Counted from the first letter of the stretch, positions 1 to 9,052 are shown. The stretch is DNA of 37,498 nucleotides from an uncultured Thiodictyon sp. (GCF_903946935.1 NZ_CAJAXH010000185.1:1-37498); one strand, 5' to 3'. The notes: generated by a model from the letters alone, not told the origin. Program-made: numbers and translations.

Positions 1-2
1 AA

Positions 3-74
3 GCCATGAGCGTGGCCCGTAACGCGCCACGCTGGATCAAGATGCTCACGAAGCACGGCTTCCTCCCCGCCTGA
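3..74 (+). CDS. C-terminal tail of an unidentified protein (partial)
   Basis: An open frame enters from the left edge and stops at TGA 72-74, giving 23 residues that end in KHGFLPA. The piece is too short to assign to a family. Anbu peptidase genes often sit beside transglutaminase, alpha-E and ATP-grasp genes, so one of these could lie upstream, but nothing in the visible residues proves it. About 240 bp without a gene separate it from the Anbu gene. Confidence 0.45.
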   Translation, partial: AMSVARNAPRWIKMLTKHGFLPA

Positions 75-314
75 ACAACCGGCGAGGGCCGCAGTTTTTT
101 TCAGGGCCGTCCAAGGGCCAGGGCGGAGCTTGGTCCGCGGCTCCCCAATCTTTCACGGTAAAGCCTTGCACTCCAGCCCCGGGATACTCAAGGCGACGGC
201 TCCCAAGGGCAGTGCCCCGGGCGTTATACTGCGGGCCCGGCACAGTCGGCGGTTGGCGCGCGAGCGCACCGTGTTGACGAACAAAGACCCCTGGACCATG
301 AGGACCTTTCTGCC

Positions 315-1094
315 ATGACATATTGTGTGGGACTCTTGCTCGATGAGGGCCTGACCATGGTGTCCGATTCCCGCACCAACGCGGGGGTCGACTATATCTC
401 GACCTACAGCAAACTCCATGTCTTGCAGCCCGCGCCGGACCGGCTCTTCGTGCTGATGGCCGCCGGGAGCCTGGCGACCACGCGGGAGGTCTTGGACCGC
501 ATCCGCCGGGACCTCGACCAGGCCGCCAATCCCAGACCCAGCCCCTTTCAGCAGGCCCCCACCGCGACCCTGGGCAACGTCAACTACCTCTTCGAGGCGG
601 CCACCTATATCGGCCAGTTGAGTCAGGCGGTACAGAACGAGCATGGCCCGGCCCTGCGGCAGGCCGGGGTGAGTGCGGAGGCCAGCTTTATTCTGGGCGG
701 GCAGATTGCGGGCGAGGCCCATGGGTTGTTCTTGATTTACCCCCAAGGCAACGCCATCGCCGCCACCCCCGAGACGCCTTATCTACAAATCGGCGAGAGC
801 AAATATGGGAAGCCCGCACTGGATCGCATTGCGCACCCGGGGCTCTCGCTCGCCGATGGGGCTCGCCTTTGCCTGGTGTCTATGGTTGGCACCGCGCGCT
901 CCAACCTGTCGGTGGGACCACCGTTCGAGGTCGCCATTTGCCCGCGCGACCAGTTGTTTCTCTCCCATCGGCTGAAATTGGAAGACGGCTCGCCGGAGCT
1001 CGAGGCACTCGCATACAGTTGGAACCAGAGTCTGTCCCAAGCCTTCTTTGCGCTCCCACGCTTTAGTTGGGAACCGGGTAATGCCCCATCCTAG
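315..1094 (+). CDS. Anbu-type proteasome-like peptidase
   Basis: 259-residue protein of the Ntn-hydrolase fold related to HslV and proteasome beta subunits. The start MTYCVGLLL followed by SDSRTNAGVDYIS is the hallmark of the bacterial Anbu (beta-proteobacterial proteasome homologue) family. After Met removal Thr2 would be the N-terminal nucleophile, and the Lys in the segment YSKLH is the usual helper residue. Length fits the family (about 240-280). An AGGACC sequence at 301-306 is a plausible ribosome site, so ATG 315 is well placed. Anbu proteins form cytoplasmic self-compartmentalised rings; their natural substrates are not settled. It is followed closely on the same strand by glutaminase, with about 56 bp between them. 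Family call is firm; substrate is unknown. Confidence 0.9.
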   Translation: MTYCVGLLLDEGLTMVSDSRTNAGVDYISTYSKLHVLQPAPDRLFVLMAAGSLATTREVLDRIRRDLDQAANPRPSPFQQAPTATLGNVNYLFEAATYIGQLSQAVQNEHGPALRQAGVSAEASFILGGQIAGEAHGLFLIYPQGNAIAATPETPYLQIGESKYGKPALDRIAHPGLSLADGARLCLVSMVGTARSNLSVGPPFEVAICPRDQLFLSHRLKLEDGSPELEALAYSWNQSLSQAFFALPRFSWEPGNAPS

Positions 1095-1150
1095 CACCTT
1101 TAGCACCGCCGCCGTGCCACCACGGCAGCGGCCTGCCTACGGTATTGCCT

Positions 1151-2137
1151 ATGTCGATCGCTGACTGTGTCTCCACCGGCCACCTGACCGCCCCCGAGGT
1201 GGTCGAGGGCCTGGTGGCCGAGGCCCATGCTCGCTTCCAGTCGAATGACGGGGGGCGGGTGGCCGATTACATTCCGGCCCTCGCCCAGGTGCCGAGCCAG
1301 CGCTTTGGGATTTGTCTGGCGGGCGTCTCCGGACAGTGCTTCACGGCCGGCGATGCCGACGTTGAGTTCACGATCCAGAGCATCTCCAAGCCCTTTGTCT
1401 TCGCCCTGATCTGCCAGACCATCGGGGAAGACGAGGCGCGTCTGCGCCTGGGTGTCAACAGCACCGGTCTGCCGTTCAACTCGGTCATTGCGGTGGAACG
1501 TGCCGGCGACGGATTGACCAATCCGATGGTCAATGCCGGCGCCATCGCGACCACCAGCCTGGCACCCGGCGCCACCGCTACCGCGCAGTGGCAGTTCATT
1601 GCCGACGGCTTGTCCCGCTTTGCCGGGCGGACACTGACGCTGGATGAGGCGGTCTACCAGTCCGAGGCCGCGGCCAACCAGCGCAACACGGGCATTGCCA
1701 AGTTATTGCAGCGCTATGACCGGATCTATTCCGATCCGGTTGAGGCGACGGATATCTATACCCGCCAGTGTTCATTGCGCGTGACCGCCAGAGATTTGGC
1801 CGTCATGTCGGCCACCCTGGCAAACGGCGGAGTCAACCCGCTGACCGGCGAGCAGGTCATCGCCCCCAGCCTCTGCCAGCATATTCTCGCCGTGATGGTT
1901 ACCGCCGGGCTGTATGAGACGTCCGGCGACTGGCTCTATGAGATCGGTTTGCCCGGCAAGAGCGGGGTGAGCGGCGGCCTGATCACGGTCGCTCCCGGCA
2001 AGGGCGGCCTTGCGACCTTCGCGCCGCTGCTCGACGCCGCCGGCAACAGCGTCAAGGGGCAATTGACGGCCGGCTTTTTGTCGCAACAACTGGGCTTGAA
2101 TCTATTCGCTTCACGGCCTGCCGCTGGGTCGCGGTAG
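1151..2137 (+). CDS. glsA: Glutaminase A
   Basis: 328-residue glutaminase of the serine-dependent beta-lactamase fold, which hydrolyses L-glutamine to glutamate and ammonia in the cytoplasm. The catalytic S-x-x-K motif is seen as QSISKPF (Ser77, Lys80). Other family blocks are NPMVNAGAI, the NTGIA segment, and GLPGKSGVSGG near the C-terminus. Length is typical (about 300-330). ATG 1151 is preferred to the in-frame TTG 1145; no strong ribosome site precedes either. It lies just after the Anbu gene on the same strand and may be co-transcribed. The REP-like palindrome immediately downstream could serve as its transcription end. Confidence 0.93.
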   Translation: MSIADCVSTGHLTAPEVVEGLVAEAHARFQSNDGGRVADYIPALAQVPSQRFGICLAGVSGQCFTAGDADVEFTIQSISKPFVFALICQTIGEDEARLRLGVNSTGLPFNSVIAVERAGDGLTNPMVNAGAIATTSLAPGATATAQWQFIADGLSRFAGRTLTLDEAVYQSEAAANQRNTGIAKLLQRYDRIYSDPVEATDIYTRQCSLRVTARDLAVMSATLANGGVNPLTGEQVIAPSLCQHILAVMVTAGLYETSGDWLYEIGLPGKSGVSGGLITVAPGKGGLATFAPLLDAAGNSVKGQLTAGFLSQQLGLNLFASRPAAGSR

Positions 2138-2157
2138 GCAACATCCGCTTGACATCA

Positions 2158-2252
2158 GGCCTTGGCCATCGCTCCGGTTAGACCTGTTCTTGCGGCAACC
2201 CGTCGCGGCCGGGGCCGCTCCTACGCGGGTAGGAGCGGCCCCCAGGCCGCGC
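2158..2252. repeat. REP-like palindromic repeat, family A copy 1
   Basis: The core is a GC-rich inverted repeat (about 2211-2243) built on GGCCGCTCCTACGCGGGTAG and its partner arm. It is preceded by about 50 bp that also recur at 17403-17499, including CTTGCGGCAACCCGTCGCGG. It sits between the convergent ends of glsA (+) and the lipoprotein hydrolase (-), so its transcript could fold and act as a bidirectional terminator or mRNA stabiliser. Confidence 0.8.
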
Positions 2253-2282
2253 CGAATGTTCGCGGGGTGGCCGGAATAATGA

Positions 2283-3836
2283 TCAAGGCCCAGCCGGCGC
2301 ATCGGTCATTCCTTCGTGGAGAATGCGCCGCAATTCCTCAATGGCCTGGGGATGCCCAATACCACTGTGCCCGGCGGGGACGACGACCTCGGACTCCACC
2401 GTATCGAGATGCGCGCTGCGGTACGGGACCACACCGTCCGAGCTGGTCGCCAGGGTGCCCCGCCCGCGGTCGCCAATGATCGAATGGGACGGGACGCTCG
2501 GGCGGGTGCCATCGAGCAGACGCAGGAACTGCGATTGCGGAGACAGGCCGTGGATGCTGGTCGGCAGGCGCCCGTCCAGGCTGTCGGGAACCAGATGGGC
2601 ATAATGGGCCAACTCGCCGATCAGCGTTTCGGGCAGGCGGATCAGACGGATGCCCCAGGCGCCGATGCTGTTGGTGGCGAACGCACTGCCGCGATGCGGT
2701 GTGAACATGAAGACGACCCGGCTGACATCCGTTCTCGGTTCAAAGACCAGCGCGCGCCGTACCGGGTTGGTCTCGGGTAATTCCTTGATCTTTGGGTTGA
2801 TGGTCGCCGCCTCATCCAGCTCGACGTGGGAGACCTGCACGCGGGCGAGGATGCCGCCCATGCTGTGCCCGACCAGGATCATCGGCCGATGCACGCCATG
2901 GTAGCGCGTGGTGTCGTCCAGGGCCTCGCGCAATTGGAGTGCGGACAGCGGGACTGGCTGGCTGGTGGGGTAATAGAAGAACCAGAACTGGTAATGGGCG
3001 CGGATTGCCGCGTCGGCCAGCAGCGGCTTGACCACTGATCCCCACATCCTCGGCGTGGACATCAGGCCATGCACCAGGACCACCGGGGTCTTCGCAGGGT
3101 CGAAGGGCTGCAAGAAGACGATCCGTGGTCGCCCACGGAAGCGGTCGGGTCGCAGCAGATTGGTCAGTCCATCCCAGTTACGCGGACCGGTTGCGCGGGT
3201 GGCGTCCAGCGGCGCCTCCAAGTCCATCGCGACCGCGACCTTGCCGTACCGGGTGGGTACTGAGCGGATGCGGTCGGGGTCCACCAACGCGGCATCGCAG
3301 CAACCCGCGGGCGAGTGGTTCGGCCAGGCCAACAGGGTGAGCGGGACCTGATAACCCGCGAGCGGGGCATTGGCGCCACCGGGGACGATGCGACCCACCG
3401 CCGACAGCCCCAGACCGGCGCGGTGCAGGCCAGGCTCGGTCACGTCAGGGCGCATGACCGGCGCTATGTCCGCAAAGGTGGCGGGTGCATAGACCCCCGG
3501 CCGATCATTGCCGAGCGCGACCAACGCCGGGGCCGACAAGGGAGCCGACCCGGGGCCCCGCACGTGCTCAGGCCGGGCCGCGTCCGCCAGCAGTTCGGGC
3601 AGGTGGCTCGCCACCAAGTCCCGATAGTCGACCCTCGCTTGGGCGCGCTGCGGGTCGCTGCTGCGGGGCGAGGCGAGGACCCGCAGCGCCGCGTCGAGAC
3701 GGGCTCCGAGGACCGGCGTTTCAAGCCGATCCGCGGGCCGCGGCAAGGATTGGCAGCCGGCGAGCAGGAGGCACAGGAAGAGGCTCGCGGCCGTTCCCCG
3801 CACTGGGCCGGTCAACCTGAAAACAGCGGCGATCAC
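2283..3836 (-). CDS. Lipoprotein alpha/beta hydrolase (lipase/esterase-like)
   Basis: 517-residue secreted lipoprotein. The N-terminus carries a hydrophobic signal segment ending in a lipobox LAGC (Cys28 in this start choice), so it should be lipidated and held at an outer or periplasmic membrane face. The hydrolase core has the oxyanion segment VLVHGLMSTPRMWG, the nucleophile elbow GHSMGG (Ser about 325), and later SSDGVVPYRS and AGHSGIGH, which probably supply the catalytic Asp and His. Substrate is unknown; esters or lipids are likely. The listed start is GTG; a TTG eight codons in would also give a normal signal peptide. It is divergent from the DUF3611-like gene, with a palindromic repeat in the gap. 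Two other hydrolases near the second DUF3611-like gene have the same general fold. Confidence 0.85.
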   Translation of the reverse strand: MIAAVFRLTGPVRGTAASLFLCLLLAGCQSLPRPADRLETPVLGARLDAALRVLASPRSSDPQRAQARVDYRDLVASHLPELLADAARPEHVRGPGSAPLSAPALVALGNDRPGVYAPATFADIAPVMRPDVTEPGLHRAGLGLSAVGRIVPGGANAPLAGYQVPLTLLAWPNHSPAGCCDAALVDPDRIRSVPTRYGKVAVAMDLEAPLDATRATGPRNWDGLTNLLRPDRFRGRPRIVFLQPFDPAKTPVVLVHGLMSTPRMWGSVVKPLLADAAIRAHYQFWFFYYPTSQPVPLSALQLREALDDTTRYHGVHRPMILVGHSMGGILARVQVSHVELDEAATINPKIKELPETNPVRRALVFEPRTDVSRVVFMFTPHRGSAFATNSIGAWGIRLIRLPETLIGELAHYAHLVPDSLDGRLPTSIHGLSPQSQFLRLLDGTRPSVPSHSIIGDRGRGTLATSSDGVVPYRSAHLDTVESEVVVPAGHSGIGHPQAIEELRRILHEGMTDAPAGP

Positions 3837-3990
3837 GCGAATGCGCTAAGAATGCGAATGTTTTTCACGATACGAATCAACACGTCCGAAATAGTACGGT
3901 GCCACTAGGACGCAAGCTATACGCCGCAGCGGGTGACCGGACACCGGTGCTACGCAGCGCAGATCGCCAGAGCCTTCACTAAGCAATTGT

Positions 3991-4118
3991 CACGCCGAGG
4001 CGCCAAGCTCGCCAAGGTTCTTCAGTGCTTTATCGATGTTCGGCGACTCACCCGGCGGGTGAGCCGGACACTGAACGCATCCCATTGTCTTACTTGGCGA
4101 GCTTGGCGCCTTGGCGTG
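3991..4118. repeat. Inverted repeat, family B copy 1 (9-bp periodic arms)
   Basis: Left arm 3991-4016 and right arm 4093-4118 are inverted copies with one mismatch over 26 bp. Each arm is itself built from a roughly 9-bp step (CTTGGCGAG, CTTGGCGCC, TTGGCGTG). The loop holds a smaller palindrome around CTCACCCGGCGGGTGAG. The same element, with perfect 29-bp arms, recurs at 13767-13875. Confidence 0.85.
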
Positions 4119-4222
4119 AGCGATTCCCGGATTTAGGTTCAAGCATAACCGTGATCTTGCTCAATCGCCAAGTGGGTGGGCGATCGGGGTGGGCGATCGG
4201 CTGCGCGTTACTGCCAGCTCGC

Positions 4223-4250
4223 TTGTTTTTTTTTCGCTTGATGCTATCTT
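4223..4250 (+). promoter_or_regulatory. Possible sigma-70 promoter for the DUF3611-like gene
   Basis: TTGTTT (4223-4228) and TATCTT (4245-4250) are separated by 16 bp in the only AT-rich patch of this spacer. It would give a leader of roughly 85 nt before ATG 4343. Match quality is modest. Confidence 0.3.
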
Positions 4251-4342
4251 CGGCAACCGCTCCCTAAGTCCGGATCGGGGCCTCCCGGCTCCGCTTCGAT
4301 CGCTCACCCAGACGGACCGTCACGCGCGGCCAGGTGTCACTC

Positions 4343-4954
4343 ATGAGTATGTTGAAGCAAGTCGTTGAGGGTCTGCATGGCGCGCAGATCGAGGGTCTGG
4401 GCAAGACCTTTACCCGCTTGGGACGGATCGGTTTTTGGCTCCAGGTGGTGCTGGGCTCCGTCCCCTTGGTTGTGATGCTCTATGTCTTTGTGTTTTCAGG
4501 CAGCGTCTCGGGCCCGCGCAGCGGCCTGCCGATCGTCGGGCTGTTGAGCCTGGCCAATATGCTGGTGCTCCTGTTTACGATCGTGTGGTTCTATCGCTAC
4601 GCCGGTCTCGGTAAGCGGATTGCCGATCCCCAGTCGCGTCCGACCGAGTCGGCGGTGCTCGCGACCGTGTGGACTGGCCTGGTCGCGAGCAGCCTGGGCA
4701 TCCTGTTCTCCATGGTGGTGATGCTGCTGGAAGTGGGGCAACTCCTCTTCTATTTCCTCTCCGCACCCCAGGCGGGTATCGCGACCATTCAGACGGTGGC
4801 CGGCGTCTCCTCCAGCTGGGTCTCCGCGGTCGATCTGGTGAGCCTGTTGGCCCTGGTGCAGATGCTCGCCGCCGAGGTGATCGCCTTGGTGTTGGGTCTC
4901 TGGTTGATGTTCCGGACCACCCAGGTCGCCGGGGAGTTCCCGAAAGCCGTTTAG
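4343..4954 (+). CDS. DUF3611-like integral membrane protein, paralogue 1
   Basis: About 203 residues with four hydrophobic helices: roughly residues 28-52, 60-85, 105-135 and 160-190. The opening KTFTRLGRIGFWLQ resembles the DUF3611 family, described mostly in cyanobacteria and plastids and without a settled function. A close paralogue lies at 16497-17105 on the other strand; long stretches such as VWFYRYxGLxKRIADPQ and WVSAVDLVSL match. The paralogue begins MSML, so ATG 4343 (MSMLKQVVEGLHG) is chosen over the upstream GTG 4334. An AGG lies about 8 nt ahead. Both copies neighbour alpha/beta hydrolase genes, which hints at a shared envelope or lipid-related task; that is inference only. Confidence 0.75.
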   Translation: MSMLKQVVEGLHGAQIEGLGKTFTRLGRIGFWLQVVLGSVPLVVMLYVFVFSGSVSGPRSGLPIVGLLSLANMLVLLFTIVWFYRYAGLGKRIADPQSRPTESAVLATVWTGLVASSLGILFSMVVMLLEVGQLLFYFLSAPQAGIATIQTVAGVSSSWVSAVDLVSLLALVQMLAAEVIALVLGLWLMFRTTQVAGEFPKAV

Positions 4955-5152
4955 CGTGGACCTGGGCCCTTGGTCGGCCCCGAGCAATGTCGTCGGCGGC
5001 GCCGACGGCTTGGTCATCGCCAGGGACGGCGTCGAGAAGTCCCGGTGTGCCCCGTGGCGCCCGGTTTGTTGATCCATTCCATGATCAAGGCCGCGTTCCT
5101 GTACCAGTTCTGTCCCAGTTCACACAATCCTAGTGCAGGAGCCACCGTCACC

Positions 5153-8100
5153 ATGAATGCCCTATCCGCCTTCTCGGCGCCCGCCCGCGGTCTGATCGTC
5201 GCTGGGGCCGTGGCGCTGGTCTTGACCCTGATGAAGACCGCGGCGCCGCTGCTGGCGCCGATCCTGCTCGCCGTCTTCATCGCCATCGTCGCCACCCCGG
5301 CGCTGGCCTGGATGCGCCGCAAGGGCGTGCCGAAGTGGGGCGCCCTGATCCTGATCGCCTTCGTGATGCTTGATGTCGGCAGCCTGATCGCGCTGATGAC
5401 GACCGGTGCGCTCGAGGGCTTCAAGGACAGCCTGCCGGGCTATCAGGAACGCTTGACGGCCCTGGTCCAGCACTTCGGCGGCCTGATGGCGGGGACGGGC
5501 GTGGACCACCCGGACGCGGCGGCGACCGACCTGATGGACCCGGCCAAGCTCATGGCCTTTGTACCTCAGTTGTTGTCCAGCGCCAGCGGCGTCTTCGCGG
5601 ACGGGCTCCTGGTGCTGCTCACCGTCATCTTCATCCTGCTCGAGGTGCCGACGATGGCGCCCAAGCTGAAGGCGGCCTTTCACATCACCCAGGCCGGCGA
5701 GGCGCGCCTGTCGCGGATGCTGGATAACATCAATCGCTATATGCGGATCAAGGCCCTGACCAGCCTCGCCACCGCCGTCTGTATCTGGATGCTGCTGTGG
5801 TTTTTCGGGATCGACTTCGCCATCCTGTGGGCCGTGCTGGCCTTCTTCCTGAACTTCCTGCCGGTGGTCGGCAATATCCTGATGATGATCCCGGCGGTCC
5901 TGCTGGCGCTGGTGCAGGTCGACCTGAGCACTGCGCTGATGGTCGCGGCCGGTTACCTGGTGATCAACACCGCCATCGGCAATGTCATCGAGCCGCGGAT
6001 CATGGGCAAGGGGCTCGGCATCTCGACGCTGGCGGTCTTTATTGCCCTGTTGTTCTGGGGCTGGCTGTTCGGCACCGTCGGCATGTTCCTGGCGGTGCCG
6101 CTGACCACGGCCCTGATCATCGCGCTCGACGCGAGCGCCCACACCCGCCCGCTCGCCATCCTGATGGGGCCGGCGATCGCGGCGGCCCCGGCGAGCGCCG
6201 TTGCGGTGGCGTTGGACGCAGACGGGCCGGACGCGACCGCCAAGCCTTTGTATCGCGTCGCCGCTCAGGTTGACGGTAAGCCCCTGCCGGCCGCCGCGGC
6301 CTCCCGCGCCTTCGAACTCGGCGACCCCTACGCCCTGCAAGGCGACGCGGTCCTGCACGCCCTGCACAGCACGGCCGACGGCCTGACGGCCGCCGAGGCG
6401 GCCAAGCGGCTCGCGACCGTCGGTCCCAATCGGCTGCCGAGCCCACCGAAGGACGGGCCGCTCAAGCGCTTCGTGCAACATTTCAACGATATCCTGATCT
6501 ATATCCTGATCGCCGCCGCGGTGGCGACAGCGCTCAAGGGTTACTGGATCGACACCTGGGTGATCCTCGCGGTGGTGGTCATCAACGCCGTCATCGGCTT
6601 CATCCAGGAGGGTCGGGCCGAGGACGCACTGGAGGGCATCCGCAAGATGCTCTCGCTGCACGCCCACAGCCGCCGTGGCGGGGAGTGGGTGGAGGTCGAG
6701 TCGGCCGAGCTGGTCCCCGGCGACATCGTGCGGCTGCGTGCCGGCGACCGGGTGCCGGCGGACCTGCGCCTGCTCGAGGCGGTGAATCTGCGCATTGAGG
6801 AATCCGCCCTGACCGGCGAGTCGGTGCCGAGCACCAAGGGCAGCGAGCCGGTGGACGACGCCGCCGGCATCGGCGATCGGCGCGGGATGGCCTACTCGGG
6901 TACGCTGGTGGCGGCCGGGCAGGGCACCGGGGTGGTGACCGCCACCGGCGCCTACACCGAATTGGGCCGGATCAACCGGATGATCTCGGAGGTGCAGACC
7001 CTGGACACCCCACTGACGCGGCAGATGGCCGCCTTCGGCCGGGTGCTCTCGGTGATTATCCTGGGGATGGCCGTCGCGATGGTCCTGATCGGCTGGTTCC
7101 TGCACAGCTTCGGGCTCGAGGAGCTGATGATGGCGACGATCGGCTTCGCCGTGGCCGCCATCCCGGAGGGCCTGCCCGCCATCATGACCATCACGCTGGC
7201 ACTCGGCGTCCAGGAGATGGTGCGGCGCAACGCCATCACCCGCAAACTCCCGGCGGTCGAGACCTTGGGTTCCGTCACCGTGGTGTGCTCGGACAAGACC
7301 GGCACCCTCACCCGCAACGAGATGACGGCACGCCATGTGGTCACCCGGGTGGAACAGTACGACGCGGCCGGGATCGGTTATGCCCCGCAGGGTCACCTGT
7401 CGCTGCACGGGCAGCCGATCGCGGTGGCGGCCCACCCGGACCTGGAGGCCTTGATCGAGACGATGGCGGTCTGCAACGACGCCGAGATCGCCGAGGAGGA
7501 CGGCCACTGGCGGGTCATCGGCGAGCCGACCGAGGGGGCGCTACGCACCCTGGCCCGCAAGGCCGACTTCGCTGCGGCGGACTATGCGCGCCTGGCCGTC
7601 GTGCCCTTCGACTCCGATCTGAAGTTCATGGCCACGCTGAACCAACTGCCCGGGGGCGGCCGGCGCATCCTGATGAAGGGCGCGCCTGACCGGTTGCTGG
7701 AGCGCTGCTCCGGCCAACGCCGCGCCGACGGCACCGTGGAGCCGCTCGAGCGCGCCTTCTGGGAGGCCCACATCGACCGTCTCAGCGGCGAGGGCCTGCG
7801 GGTGCTGGCCGCCGCGAGCCGCGAGAGCGCGTCGGGTAAGGACGATCTGGGCGTCGCCGATCTGGATGGGATGGTGTTGCTGGGCCTGGTCGGCATCATC
7901 GATCCACCGCGACCGGAGGCGATCACGGCCATCGCCGCCTGCCACCAGGCGGGTATCGCGGTGAAGATGATCACCGGCGACCACGCCGGCACCGCCAGTG
8001 CCATCGGCCGCGAGATGGGCATCACCACGGACGATCGGGCCGTCACCGGGGCCGAGCTGGAGGCGGCCAGCGACGAGGAACTGCAAACCATCGTGGCCAA

Positions 8101-9016
8101 GTACGACATCTTTGCCCGCACCAGCCCGGAGCATAAGCTGCGGCTGGTCCAGGCCCTCCAGGCCAATGGCGAGGTCGTGGCGATGACCGGCGATGGGGTC
8201 AACGACGCCCCGGCGCTCAAGCGCGCCGACGTCGGCGTCGCCATGGGTATCAAGGGGACCGAGGCGACCAAGGAGGCGGCCGAGATCGTGCTGGCGGACG
8301 ACAACTTTGCGTCGATCGAGCGTGCGATCGAGGAAGGCCGGACCATCTACGACAATCTGCAAAAGTCGATCCTGTTCCTGCTGCCGACCAATGGCGCCCA
8401 GGCCCTGGTCATCCTGGTCGCGGTCCTGTTCGGCTTCACCCTGCCGCTGGCGCCGGTGCAGATCCTCTGGGTCAACATGGTGACCGCGGTAACCCTGTCC
8501 CTGGCGCTGGCCTTCGAGCCCGCCGAACCGGGGGTGATGAGCCGACCGCCGCGGCGTCCGGGTGCGCCCATTCTGGGCTGGTATTTCATCTGGCGCATCG
8601 CCCTGGTCTCGGTGCTGATCGGCGCGGCCACCACCGCGGTCTTTCTCTTTGAGGAGGGTCGCGGCTATTCGGTGGCAGCGGCGCAGACGATGGCCGTCAA
8701 CACCCTGGCGTTCGGGCAGTTGTTCTTCCTGTTCAACAGCCGCTTCCTGCACGCCTCGAGCCTGCCGCTCCGACTGTGGTTCACCAACCGCGTGGTCTGG
8801 TTGGCCGTCGGCGTACTGGTCTTACTGCAACTACTCTTCGTGTATGCACCCTTCCTGAATCGTTGGTTCCACACGGCGCCCCTGGGCCCGCGCGATTGGC
8901 TGTTACCGGTCGGCATCGGCGTCGCGATCTTCCTGGTGGTCGAGTTCGAGAAGGCCGTGGCGCGTGGGTTTGCGACCCCGGGCGGGCGGACCGCCGTGAC
9001 CGCGGCGAACGTCTGA
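5153..9016 (+). CDS. AI-2E/PerM-family permease fused to a P2-type cation ATPase
   Basis: A single frame of 1287 residues. Residues about 1-345 form an AI-2E/PerM/TqsA-type permease with multiple membrane helices, the family block LNFLPVVGNILMMIPAV and the signature IEPRIMGKGLGIS (Glu about 280). A linker follows (about 346-390). Residues about 391-1280 form a complete P-type ATPase: actuator TGES (554-557), M4 PEGLP (671-675), phosphorylation motif DKTGTLT with Asp714, hinge MTGDGVND (1011-1018), then the C-terminal membrane helices. ATG 5153 has an AGGAG site upstream, so the longer in-frame extension to 4970 is not used. AI-2E permeases are normally about 350 residues and P2 ATPases about 900, each alone. 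No stop or frame change separates the halves. M6 reads VNMVTAVTLSLAL, lacking the Asp used by calcium pumps, so the ion is unknown. Confidence 0.88.
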   Translation: MNALSAFSAPARGLIVAGAVALVLTLMKTAAPLLAPILLAVFIAIVATPALAWMRRKGVPKWGALILIAFVMLDVGSLIALMTTGALEGFKDSLPGYQERLTALVQHFGGLMAGTGVDHPDAAATDLMDPAKLMAFVPQLLSSASGVFADGLLVLLTVIFILLEVPTMAPKLKAAFHITQAGEARLSRMLDNINRYMRIKALTSLATAVCIWMLLWFFGIDFAILWAVLAFFLNFLPVVGNILMMIPAVLLALVQVDLSTALMVAAGYLVINTAIGNVIEPRIMGKGLGISTLAVFIALLFWGWLFGTVGMFLAVPLTTALIIALDASAHTRPLAILMGPAIAAAPASAVAVALDADGPDATAKPLYRVAAQVDGKPLPAAAASRAFELGDPYALQGDAVLHALHSTADGLTAAEAAKRLATVGPNRLPSPPKDGPLKRFVQHFNDILIYILIAAAVATALKGYWIDTWVILAVVVINAVIGFIQEGRAEDALEGIRKMLSLHAHSRRGGEWVEVESAELVPGDIVRLRAGDRVPADLRLLEAVNLRIEESALTGESVPSTKGSEPVDDAAGIGDRRGMAYSGTLVAAGQGTGVVTATGAYTELGRINRMISEVQTLDTPLTRQMAAFGRVLSVIILGMAVAMVLIGWFLHSFGLEELMMATIGFAVAAIPEGLPAIMTITLALGVQEMVRRNAITRKLPAVETLGSVTVVCSDKTGTLTRNEMTARHVVTRVEQYDAAGIGYAPQGHLSLHGQPIAVAAHPDLEALIETMAVCNDAEIAEEDGHWRVIGEPTEGALRTLARKADFAAADYARLAVVPFDSDLKFMATLNQLPGGGRRILMKGAPDRLLERCSGQRRADGTVEPLERAFWEAHIDRLSGEGLRVLAAASRESASGKDDLGVADLDGMVLLGLVGIIDPPRPEAITAIAACHQAGIAVKMITGDHAGTASAIGREMGITTDDRAVTGAELEAASDEELQTIVAKYDIFARTSPEHKLRLVQALQANGEVVAMTGDGVNDAPALKRADVGVAMGIKGTEATKEAAEIVLADDNFASIERAIEEGRTIYDNLQKSILFLLPTNGAQALVILVAVLFGFTLPLAPVQILWVNMVTAVTLSLALAFEPAEPGVMSRPPRRPGAPILGWYFIWRIALVSVLIGAATTAVFLFEEGRGYSVAAAQTMAVNTLAFGQLFFLFNSRFLHASSLPLRLWFTNRVVWLAVGVLVLLQLLFVYAPFLNRWFHTAPLGPRDWLLPVGIGVAIFLVVEFEKAVARGFATPGGRTAVTAANV

Positions 9017-9052
9017 CGGCCATGGCAGCAGACCGGGCGATGAACGTCGCCC

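Larger units (their letters stand above)
3837..4342. other. Gene-free divergent spacer
   Basis: About 500 bp between the minus-strand lipoprotein hydrolase and the plus-strand DUF3611-like gene. No credible coding frame is seen. It holds one family-B inverted repeat (3991-4118) and, near its right end, an AT-rich stretch with a possible promoter (4223-4250). Confidence 0.7.

Noticed and set aside
4970-5152. 61-codon N-terminal extension of the fusion protein
   Set aside because: Arg-rich leader with no family match; ATG 5153 has a good ribosome site and begins the permease fold.
5162-7507. 781-codon minus-strand frame opposite the permease-ATPase fusion
   Set aside because: GC-rich antisense shadow full of His/Arg/Asp/Gln; no domain, membrane segment or ribosome site, while the plus strand has clear motifs.
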